From an uncultured Verrucomicrobiales bacterium (GTDB taxonomy: Bacteria; Verrucomicrobiota; Verrucomicrobiia; Verrucomicrobiales; Akkermansiaceae), in assembly GCA_949373085.1 (NCBI GenBank), contig CASICJ010000002.1:124001-188000 (forward strand): DNA of 64,000 bases. Reading direction: 5' to 3'. A program made the position numbers and the translations under genes. The notes under the pieces were generated by a model. That model made no database searches, was not told the DNA's origin, and saw only the letters and a list, made by a program, of their open reading frames with translations. Below are positions 37,083-45,664 of the stretch, piece after piece (the first letter of the stretch is position 1; every line of letters starts with the position of its first letter).

Positions 37083-38192
37083 ATGCCTTCATCAAACACC
37101 TTCACCCTTTCGGAAATGCAGCACCGGATCAACTGCATTCGGAAAAAAATGCAATCCCTCAATATCGGGGCCGTTATTGCCTGCGATGCTTCAAATATTC
37201 GCTACACTACCGGCTTCAAAGGAGAACCCCGAAGTCTACTCATCCTTCCTGACACTCTCATCCTTTTCACCTCTTTCCGCACCATCTCCTGGGCAAGGGA
37301 ACAAACCAGGCTCCTTGAAGAAGCAATTGAATTCTCGACCATCACATCCCCAAGTAAAGCCATCATAACAAGATTACCAGCTCCTCCTCTCAAAATCGCA
37401 ATCGATCAAAATATTTCTGCAGCCGATCTCGCCCATTGGCAAAAAAAACTGGCCCCCCACGAAATCGAACCTCACTCCATCATCGAAACGATACGCCAGA
37501 CCAAATCTCCCACTGAAATTTCGATTATACAGCAGTCTCAAAAAATTAACGAAGTGATCCTCAATGCTGTTCTTCCGCAAATCAAACCTGATCTGACCGA
37601 ACGGGGAATTCAGGGACTCATCCTTGCTGAAATGGCCAAGCGGGAGGAAGTCGAAGGATACTCCTTTCCGCCCATCGTGGCTAATGGGCCCAATTGCTGG
37701 GAAATCCACCACCTTCCGGACCAATCCGTCAGCCGCTGCGGCGACCTTCTCCTTATCGACCACGGCGTCTTCCACCAAGGCTATGCCTCAGACATGACCC
37801 GCGTGGTCTGCCTTGGTAATAGCTCGGAGAGAATGCGAGAGGTCCACCACGTCGTTAATTTAGCACGCCAAACTGCCATCGACGCCGCGCGCCCGGGCAT
37901 CACTAACCATGATCTTGACCGTATCGCCCGCAACATCATCGAAGCATCTGGCCTCGGTAAAACCTTCACCCACGGTCTCGGCCACAGTATTGGCCTCCAA
38001 ACCCACGATCCCGGAATCACCCTATCTAAAAACGCGCCCGAAATCCCACTAGCATCCGGTATGACTCTCACCATCGAACCCGGAATCTACCTTGAAAAAA
38101 AATTCGGTATTCGAATAGAGGACACCATTGTTATCACCAGCGATGGTTCGAAAAACCTGACCTCGCAATCGACCGAGATTATAGAGCTTTAA
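37083..38192 (+). CDS. M24 family Xaa-Pro aminopeptidase/dipeptidase
   Basis: Creatinase N-domain; LLIDHGVFHQGYASDMTRVVCLG, GLGHSIGLQTHDPG, MTLTIEPGIYLEKKFGIRIEDTIVIT. Confidence 0.93.
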   Translation: MPSSNTFTLSEMQHRINCIRKKMQSLNIGAVIACDASNIRYTTGFKGEPRSLLILPDTLILFTSFRTISWAREQTRLLEEAIEFSTITSPSKAIITRLPAPPLKIAIDQNISAADLAHWQKKLAPHEIEPHSIIETIRQTKSPTEISIIQQSQKINEVILNAVLPQIKPDLTERGIQGLILAEMAKREEVEGYSFPPIVANGPNCWEIHHLPDQSVSRCGDLLLIDHGVFHQGYASDMTRVVCLGNSSERMREVHHVVNLARQTAIDAARPGITNHDLDRIARNIIEASGLGKTFTHGLGHSIGLQTHDPGITLSKNAPEIPLASGMTLTIEPGIYLEKKFGIRIEDTIVITSDGSKNLTSQSTEIIEL

Positions 38193-38503
38193 GCTCTAAC
38201 TCTACCAGCAATCTCTCTTAAAAAGAAGGACGCAATACTCCGCCCCCCTTTCGGGAAACCTCAAAAAAAGACGACACAAATTTTAAAGTTTTGCGCATGT
38301 ATATACAAGAGACTCTTCCGTCTCTCAAGAAATCACTGGTCGAGGAGAACGACTTGATATTTTTGAACGAGCTTCTGACAAAAAACCAAAAGATAACCAC
38401 TCTGATTTCACCCGGAGATATCCAAGCTGTTCTTTGGAAGATAGATTGATTACCTCCCACCCTAATTTTATTAACCTCTACGTCACCCTCAACTATCTGG
38501 ATT

Positions 38504-41500
38504 TTGAAAGAGCAGGAGCCCAAAGATCACCAATTTTTAAATCAGCTTGAAGCTGAATTCAAACGATTCTCAGCTTTACCAAGTGATTGTTGGCGGTCCG
38601 AGCTCGGAAAGCGGACCGATCTGACTGAGAAAGTCAGATCAACCCTCTCGGAGCTTCTCGAAGCTCATAACAACATGCCCACACGATTCATGGACTCTAA
38701 AGAGGTCCGTGAAATGCATGACCAGCCCCCTCTCAAGAGCACTGAGGCTCATTCGCAGCCCCTAGCACCCTCTTTTCAGACCGGGACCTTAATTGGATCT
38801 TACCGATTAGAAGCCGAGATTGGCCAAGGTGGCTTTGGCGTTGTCTGGTTGGCGAAGCAAGTCGAGCCATACGAACGAGAAGTCGCAATCAAGATCCTGA
38901 AACTTGGAATGGATTCGCGCGCCATCCTCAAGCGCTTTGAGGTTGAACAACAAATCCTGGCAATGATGGATCACCCCAATATTGCCCGCCTCATTGAATC
39001 TGGAACTACTATGACCGGACAACCATTCTTTGTGATGGAACTAGTAGCGAGAGGCCTACCAATTACAAAATATTGTGATGAAAAATGTTTAGATATTTCC
39101 TCGCGGCTCAATCTCTTCGTAGACGTTTGTTTCGCGATAAGCCATGCCCATCAAAAAGGAGCAATTCACTGTGATCTGAAACCATCAAACATCCTGGTCA
39201 TTGAGACAGCGAACGGCCCCTTCGCCAAAGTAATCGATTTTGGAATCTCTCAAGTAGTTCAAACTCCAAAATTCCTACTAACACAAGTATTCACGGCCGA
39301 AGGTCAGATATTAGGCACTCCAGATTACATGGCACCTGAGCAATTTCACTCCCGTAAAGCAACCGATACCCTCTCAGATATTTATTCACTTGGCGCTATT
39401 CTTTACGAATTGTTGATCGGAAGCCCCCCTTTCTGCTCTGGGAAATCAAAACATCTATCCCAAGAAGGTTTATTACGCAGAGAGCGTGATTTCATCACAC
39501 CCTCTGCCGCTTTCAGAAGCTTTGAAGCTTTCGATCGTATCGCACTCGCACGTAAACGGAATTTGAGCACTCAAGAACTACGCCGCCGAGTTGCCCAGGA
39601 TCTTGAACGCATCCCGATGAAAGCACTCCGATCTGACCCTAAGGAACGCTATGCCACCGTCATCGGGCTCCTAAATGATGTTCGTAGATCAATGTCTAAT
39701 CTGCCAATAGAGGCAAGACCCCCAAGCAAGCTATACACCTTTCAAAAGTTTTTTCGACGAAACCGCTTGGCAATGGTGGCGGCTTTAACAGCTCTTCTTG
39801 CTTTTCTTATCTCAGCCCTATTCAGCTTCCATCAGGCCTCGTTGGCGCAACAAGCTCGTGGAGAGGAACGAGAACTACGCCTCCATGCTGACAAATTAAG
39901 TAATTTAGCTAAAGAATCAGAAAGTTTAGCGATCCAAGAGCAAATAGATGCCCAGGAGCGCGCATACGTCGCTGATATGCAACTGACAGCAAAAAGTATT
40001 GAGGAAGGCAACTTTCGCGAAAGCAGACGTCTCCTGAATCAATATCGCAAAGACTCAACTAATAAGGATCTACGAGGATGGGAGTGGAGATACTTTTGGA
40101 AACAGGGGCAACCTAAAGGTGTCATTAATCTTGGGAATCATTCTTCACGAGTTTTGACCAGCTTCTTTACCGAGATCCCAGGTAGCGTAGTCAGCTTTCG
40201 CGACCATAGCCACATCGAACTCATCAATAAAAATAATGATAAAGAGAAGATTGTTCTTTCGGCTGGAAATGAAAAAAGCAGGACGACGTCAGACAGTGGA
40301 TTTCTTTGCAAAAATATTGATGGAAGCCATTTTGCAGGTCTGAGCTTTCTTGAAAAAAGTGGTGATTATTATATCAAGGTTTGGGCAGATCTTAACAAGC
40401 CCCCCATTCAAAATCTGAACGTCGGCCCGGACCGACCGACCGGGCTGGCCCTTTCTCCAAATGGTAAAACCTTAGCATTCTTTGTGCCCGCTCATGGGTC
40501 CGCTCAAATCGTCGGAGTTGATTCAGGAAAAGTCTTGCATCTTGAACGAATCAATAATGGAAACTATGAACTTATGGATAGTGAAGGTGCCTGTTGTTTT
40601 TCCCCAAACGGGAAACGACTCGCCATCGGGGGGGAAGATGGGAGGATCACGATACTCAAAACATCAGACTGGTCTCACGAAATTAAGAATCTTCCAAAGG
40701 GCGGTAACATCACAACTCTTGCCTTTTCTCCTGACAATAAAACGCTCGCGGCGGGCCGAATTTGGTGGGACCCAAGGATCTGGCTAATCGATATATCAGG
40801 CCGCAAGCCACCGACTTACCTCAGCGGCCATCAGGGCTTCATCTCCAAGTTAGCTTTCTCTCCAAACGGAAAATTACTCGCGTCGTCCAGCGCTGACCAA
40901 AACATCAAACTTTGGTCTACCGAAAATTGGTCTGAGGTTGCGACCTTATCCGGCCACGCCGATGAGGTCTGGTCTGTGGATTTTTCTTCGGACAGCCAAC
41001 AACTCGTAAGCGCAGGGAAAGATCAAAAAATAAAAATTTGGGATCTCAAAGATTGGACTAAGGGTTCACTGGCGACCTCTGGTTTGCGAATCTCATACGA
41101 TGACTCAGCAATTTCACCGTGCGGAAATAAGCTGCTCGTATTACAAAATGGAATTCCAAGTTTACACGGAGATTTGAGGGGATCCCTCGAAGGGCTGCCC
41201 GCCAATCTTTCGAAGGCCTATTGGCTTTCCAGTGACCGCATAATATGCACTAAATCTTCCCCGCCTGAGCTAGTCATATGGAACCTCAATGGTCATGCTG
41301 AAAAATCTCTCAAGTTACTACACGGAACCAAAAATGTCAGGTATCGGTATTTAGAAGCGAGTCAGACACTCCTCATTGCGATGAATTTCACGAATTCTGG
41401 TCGCGTTCAACTCGATCGATATGACGCGCACTCTCTGAAATTAATCTCTTCGAGTGACATGAGTTTTTCGGAAAGCATGTGGACAAATTTCCAAAAATCC

Positions 41501-42034
41501 GAATCGGTCTTATTTTCTTTTCGCGGAGAAAAAGTGGCCGTTCAGAACCATGTTGATGAAATCAGGGTCTACGAAACTTTATCAGGAAAACTCGTGAAAC
41601 ATCTCGAGTTGCCAAATCTACATGGCATCCAAGGGATGGCCATCTCCCCCGATGGAAATTCCCTGGCTTATGCCACACGGAAACGCCCCTTCATCGAGAT
41701 TCACGACCTGCTCGAAGACCGCCACCTCGCCACATTAAAAGGTCACAACATGGTTCTTTGGCGCATTAATTTTTCTCCAGATGGAAAACGGCTCGTCTCT
41801 TCCTCGATTGGCTACAGCCCAATTCTACTCTGGGACACCACCAAATGGCGGCAGGTTACGTCCTTCCCACCTGCTTCCGGGTTTGCCTCACCGGTCGCAC
41901 ATTTCTTGGGGAATGGGGAGAGCCTTGTAATCAAAGAAGCTTCTTTAGATACAAAAGGCGACTATAACATCCGAGTATTAAACGCTCCTTCGCTAACAGA
42001 AATTGAAAATTCTGGAAATGCGACCGGCCAATAA
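38504..42034 (+). CDS. Serine/threonine protein kinase with C-terminal WD40 repeats
   Basis: IGQGGFGVVWLAKQ...VAIKILKLG...AIHCDLKPSNILV...VIDFGISQV...GTPDYMAPEQF; TM segment ALTALLAFLISALFSF; WD40 repeats such as LSGHQGFISKLAFSPNGKLLASSSADQNIKLWST. Confidence 0.93.
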   Translation: MKEQEPKDHQFLNQLEAEFKRFSALPSDCWRSELGKRTDLTEKVRSTLSELLEAHNNMPTRFMDSKEVREMHDQPPLKSTEAHSQPLAPSFQTGTLIGSYRLEAEIGQGGFGVVWLAKQVEPYEREVAIKILKLGMDSRAILKRFEVEQQILAMMDHPNIARLIESGTTMTGQPFFVMELVARGLPITKYCDEKCLDISSRLNLFVDVCFAISHAHQKGAIHCDLKPSNILVIETANGPFAKVIDFGISQVVQTPKFLLTQVFTAEGQILGTPDYMAPEQFHSRKATDTLSDIYSLGAILYELLIGSPPFCSGKSKHLSQEGLLRRERDFITPSAAFRSFEAFDRIALARKRNLSTQELRRRVAQDLERIPMKALRSDPKERYATVIGLLNDVRRSMSNLPIEARPPSKLYTFQKFFRRNRLAMVAALTALLAFLISALFSFHQASLAQQARGEERELRLHADKLSNLAKESESLAIQEQIDAQERAYVADMQLTAKSIEEGNFRESRRLLNQYRKDSTNKDLRGWEWRYFWKQGQPKGVINLGNHSSRVLTSFFTEIPGSVVSFRDHSHIELINKNNDKEKIVLSAGNEKSRTTSDSGFLCKNIDGSHFAGLSFLEKSGDYYIKVWADLNKPPIQNLNVGPDRPTGLALSPNGKTLAFFVPAHGSAQIVGVDSGKVLHLERINNGNYELMDSEGACCFSPNGKRLAIGGEDGRITILKTSDWSHEIKNLPKGGNITTLAFSPDNKTLAAGRIWWDPRIWLIDISGRKPPTYLSGHQGFISKLAFSPNGKLLASSSADQNIKLWSTENWSEVATLSGHADEVWSVDFSSDSQQLVSAGKDQKIKIWDLKDWTKGSLATSGLRISYDDSAISPCGNKLLVLQNGIPSLHGDLRGSLEGLPANLSKAYWLSSDRIICTKSSPPELVIWNLNGHAEKSLKLLHGTKNVRYRYLEASQTLLIAMNFTNSGRVQLDRYDAHSLKLISSSDMSFSESMWTNFQKSESVLFSFRGEKVAVQNHVDEIRVYETLSGKLVKHLELPNLHGIQGMAISPDGNSLAYATRKRPFIEIHDLLEDRHLATLKGHNMVLWRINFSPDGKRLVSSSIGYSPILLWDTTKWRQVTSFPPASGFASPVAHFLGNGESLVIKEASLDTKGDYNIRVLNAPSLTEIENSGNATGQ

Positions 42035-42229
42035 TCTCACCAGCGAAAAGAAGTATTAACAATATACTTTTAAGACGGAAAGGACTGCCCAGTGGACTAA
42101 GTAGAAGAAAGCTGATGATGGAGTTGATTTTGAAATCAGCACTTTACCACGACCACCTCCGAACTACTCCGATAGGGGGGAGGCTAAAAAGATTGGATTT
42201 TCATCGTGCCAAACTATCAGAGTCTATAT

Positions 42230-42245
42230 TTATCCAATTGGATAA
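42230..42245. promoter_or_regulatory. 16-bp perfect palindrome TTATCCAATTGGATAA upstream of the ECF sigma gene
   Basis: TTATCCAA|TTGGATAA equals its own reverse complement; ends 40 nt before ATG at 42286. Confidence 0.4.
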
Positions 42246-42285
42246 CCTAACAGTAAAGCTGTTTGTTTTATAGACAGAGTCTTTA

Positions 42286-42828
42286 ATGGAGGAGATTACC
42301 AAAATCCTAGAAAAGCGGAAACTAGACGGTGACCCTGATGACGCCCTAATTGCAGCCGTTTATGCCCAACTTAAACTGATGGCCAAGAACCGGATGGCCC
42401 GCGAGCGTCGTGGCCATACCCTGCAGGCAACAGCTCTAGTCCACGAAACTTGGTTACGGATTGGGAATCAAGACTTTGAGAATCGGAAGCATTTTTTCTA
42501 TGCCGCATCAGAAGCGATGCGCCGAATTCTTGTCGACAACGCCCGCCGTAAGCAGTCCGCATGCCGAGGCGGCGAATTCACACGAGTCGAGGACGCTGAA
42601 ATTGATGACTTCCCTTCTAAGGAAAACCTCGAAGATCTCTTAGCTATCAATGAAATCCTAGAAAAACTTGTGGAAATAGACCCTCGTAAAGCGCAACTTG
42701 TCAAACTTCGCTACTTTATCGGAATGACCGGTGAGGAAGTTGCTGAGACTATGGATATGTCACTCACTACTGTAAATCGAGATTGGGCCTTCGCGCGGGC
42801 GTGGCTGTATAAAGAGCTTAACAAGTAG
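42286..42828 (+). CDS. ECF sigma factor (PVC-type, often paired with Ser/Thr kinases)
   Basis: DALIAAVYAQLKLMAKNRMARERRGHTLQATALVHETWLRI...FFYAASEAMRRILVDNARRKQ...VKLRYFIGMTGEEVAETMDMSLTTVNRDWAFARAWL. Confidence 0.93.
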   Translation: MEEITKILEKRKLDGDPDDALIAAVYAQLKLMAKNRMARERRGHTLQATALVHETWLRIGNQDFENRKHFFYAASEAMRRILVDNARRKQSACRGGEFTRVEDAEIDDFPSKENLEDLLAINEILEKLVEIDPRKAQLVKLRYFIGMTGEEVAETMDMSLTTVNRDWAFARAWLYKELNK

Positions 42829-43000
42829 CTCCACTAAGAAAATTCTCAATTACCTAGTCTTTCTTCTCGAAGACAAATCAGGCTAAGCCCCCCCCTGAAA
42901 ATCTAGACTCGTTAGGCATCAGGTGTGGGCCGCCTGGAGGAAAAACATTTTTCCCTCCATGGTCTAAGCAAATAACACCGACTTTGCTAGGCCATATGAT

Positions 43001-43075
43001 TGGCACTCCCGGCGAGAATCGAACTCACATCTAAGGTTTAGGAAACCCTTGTTCTATCCGTTGAACTACGGGAGC
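43001..43075 (-). tRNA. tRNA-Arg (anticodon CCU)
   Basis: Reverse complement GCTCCCGTAGTTCAACGGATAGAACAAGGGTTTCCTAAACCTTAGATGTGAGTTCGATTCTCGCCGGGAGTGCCA; anticodon loop TTCCTAA. Confidence 0.92.
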
Positions 43076-43199
43076 GGCTTGGAGGCTCATAACGTGAACC
43101 TTCCCGAGGTGCAAGTGATCTCAGAAATCTCGGTGATGCACAAGGTCATCGCAATAAACCTTGGCATTTATGTCAATTTTGAACAAGCATCCGCCCGCC

Positions 43200-44051
43200 A
43201 TGGCAGGTTTTTTCAAGAAACTCTTTAATAAGGTTACCGACAAGGCTGAGATAGATTGGGATGATTTGGAAGCCGATCTCATCTCCGGTGATCTCGGCGT
43301 TAGGCTCTCACTCGAAATTGTCGAGGAGCTCAAAGAGCTCGGCCGAAAAATATCTGCCGATGATGTTGTGGAAACCACCCGTAACAAACTGGCTGGGATT
43401 TTTCCGGTAGATGCTTCAAATCTCGAACCTAGGATCGATAAAAATCCTGCCGTTCTATTGATTGTCGGAGTCAACGGCACTGGGAAGACCACCTCCACCG
43501 CCAAACTGGGCAACTTACTAAAAAGCCAGGGGTATTCCGTCCTGATGGCTGCTGCAGACACTTTCCGTGCAGCAGCCGTCGAACAGCTAGTTCGTTGGGG
43601 CGAGCGCCTTGACCTTCCTGTCGTCACCGGTGCTCATGAAGCAGATCCTTCCTCGGTTTGCTACCAAGCCCACCAAAAAGCGATTGCTGGTAACTATGAT
43701 TTTCTCCTCTGCGACACGGCCGGGCGACTCCACACCCGCAATAACCTCATGGATGAGCTGGCTAAAATTAAACGCACTATTGGAAAACAAGATGAGACTG
43801 CTCCACACGAAACTTTCCTGGTTGTCGATGCCTCCACCGGGGGAAATGCTCTTAACCAAGCCCGCGAATTTCAAAAAGCAGTACCACTCAACGGCCTGAT
43901 CCTCACAAAGCTCGACGGATCAGGCAAAGGAGGCGTTGCTGCCGCCATTCAAAAAGAACTCGGCATTGCACCGCGCTTCATCGGCACTGGGGAAGAGCCT
44001 GAGCGCTTCGAGCGTTTCGAACGCGAACGCTTTGTGGAAAAAATTCTTTAG
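43200..44051 (+). CDS. ftsY: Signal recognition particle receptor FtsY
   Basis: MAGFFKKLFNKVTDKAEIDWDDLEADLISGDLG...LLIVGVNGTGKTTSTAKLG...ADTFRAAAVEQL...DTAGRLHT...TKLDGSGKGG. Confidence 0.96.
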   Translation: MAGFFKKLFNKVTDKAEIDWDDLEADLISGDLGVRLSLEIVEELKELGRKISADDVVETTRNKLAGIFPVDASNLEPRIDKNPAVLLIVGVNGTGKTTSTAKLGNLLKSQGYSVLMAAADTFRAAAVEQLVRWGERLDLPVVTGAHEADPSSVCYQAHQKAIAGNYDFLLCDTAGRLHTRNNLMDELAKIKRTIGKQDETAPHETFLVVDASTGGNALNQAREFQKAVPLNGLILTKLDGSGKGGVAAAIQKELGIAPRFIGTGEEPERFERFERERFVEKIL

Positions 44052-45535
44052 TAGCGCTTCCAAAGCTGGCGGCTGAAGAGCACTACAAAAGCGACATATT
44101 CAAGACGGCCTAAAATCATTAGGGTTGCAAAGAACACCTTGGTCGTTGCGCTTGCCTGAGCAAACCCTTCGGCTCCACCCATATCGGCCAGAGCTGGCCC
44201 CATATTCCCAAGACAGCTAATGACAGCAGAAAGAGAACCTTTGAGTGACTGAGCTGGTTCCAGCAATTGCAAAACGAAGGTCCCCATGATCGCAAAAAAT
44301 CCGAACATCGAGATTACGAGAAATAATTGCTCAAAAGCGCCATCTTGAACTTTCCGACCATTTAATTTAATTGGTTCTACCATCTTAGGGCGAAAAGTAC
44401 GATGCAAACCGGATTTTAAAAATCGGACCCACATGATAATCCGGCTCACTTTCAAGCCCCCGACCGTTGAACCGGAACACCCCCCCACCACCATTAATAA
44501 AACCAAAATGCCTACCGCTAACCGGCTCCACCCATCAAAATTACTACTTACATATCCCGTACTCGTTCCGATCGAAATTACATTAAAAATAATATCAACT
44601 GGCTGAGCCCCATTAAATCCACCCAAAAAATGTTGTCCTAGCAACACAATCGAGGCAATTCCAACGATTCCTAGAAACCAGAAGACCTCCTCAAACTTCT
44701 CACGAAGATTCTTCCACTTCCGCTTCATCATCGTGAGATAAAAAGGAAAGCTAATCGCACCTAGTATCATAAACAACATGAGCCATATCTTACTTGCTAT
44801 ACCGAAAGGCTCTCCCGCCACACTAGTATTTTCAGTTCCAAATCCACCTGTCGCAACAGCAGTCAGCCCATGATTTACCGCCTGGAATGGAGTTAAACCC
44901 ATTCCCCACAAACCAAGCCCACAAACGATGGTGAAGCCCAAATAAAGCAGCCAAATTCGTCTCATGGTCTGCCGCAAACTTGCCAAATCAGTATTCGATA
45001 GCGACGACTCCGCGCCGATCAAAGTCTTACTGCTCGAGGTCATTCCCGAGAGCACTACAACGAACATCGCGAGAATCCCCATTGCCCCTACCCACTGCGT
45101 CAGGGATCGCCACATCAGGATCGACTTGGGCAGCCGCTCCAAGTCGACAAAAATTGTCGATCCCGTTGTGGTCAGACCCGAAACACCTTCAAAGAAAGCA
45201 GAATCCAGCGAAACGTGAGGCTCGCAAAAGAAATAAGGTAATGCTGCGGCGCAGCTGCAAGCAAACCAACCCGCCCCCACCAAGGCCATTGCCTCCCTGC
45301 GCCTCATGGCCAGAGAACGCCCCGAGCGCTTACCTTTGACATATCCGACAATGAACAAGGCAGTCCCGACAGTCAGCGTGATCGACAGCGAAATTCCCCA
45401 CCCTTCCAAATCTAGCCCCGTTTCATGGAGATCTCCTGCAGGAACAATAGCCGACAAAGAGACCGAAATCACCATGGCAATGCCCATCAACAGGACCATC
45501 GTCCCGAGCGAGCGTAAAAAGACACAGATATTCAA
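44048..45535 (-). CDS. trkH: TrkH/KtrB-family potassium transporter
   Basis: Repeated pore signatures: EGVSGLTTTGSTIF, TAVATGGFGTENTS, SIGTSTGYVSSNFDGW, GGCSGSTVGGLKVSRI. Confidence 0.93.
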   Translation of the reverse strand: MNICVFLRSLGTMVLLMGIAMVISVSLSAIVPAGDLHETGLDLEGWGISLSITLTVGTALFIVGYVKGKRSGRSLAMRRREAMALVGAGWFACSCAAALPYFFCEPHVSLDSAFFEGVSGLTTTGSTIFVDLERLPKSILMWRSLTQWVGAMGILAMFVVVLSGMTSSSKTLIGAESSLSNTDLASLRQTMRRIWLLYLGFTIVCGLGLWGMGLTPFQAVNHGLTAVATGGFGTENTSVAGEPFGIASKIWLMLFMILGAISFPFYLTMMKRKWKNLREKFEEVFWFLGIVGIASIVLLGQHFLGGFNGAQPVDIIFNVISIGTSTGYVSSNFDGWSRLAVGILVLLMVVGGCSGSTVGGLKVSRIIMWVRFLKSGLHRTFRPKMVEPIKLNGRKVQDGAFEQLFLVISMFGFFAIMGTFVLQLLEPAQSLKGSLSAVISCLGNMGPALADMGGAEGFAQASATTKVFFATLMILGRLEYVAFVVLFSRQLWKRY

Positions 45536-45664
45536 AACAATATCAGATTGAAAAAGACCCTCCTCAGAGAAGCTATGGAAAGAAGTTAGTCAATCTCTGG
45601 GATTTCTCCATTCAAAAAAAACTCGGTTCTCGACCTTCCAGCCACGATTTTTCAATATGTCACT

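Noticed and set aside
38176-38200. TAGAGCTTTAAGCTCTA inverted repeat at the stop codon of the M24 peptidase gene
   Set aside because: Short, overlaps the stop codon and lacks a T tract; insufficient to call a terminator.
42935-42965. GGAGGAAAAACATTTTTCCCTCC hairpin before tRNA-Arg
   Set aside because: Imperfect A/T-rich stem without a downstream T run or clear association; could be chance.
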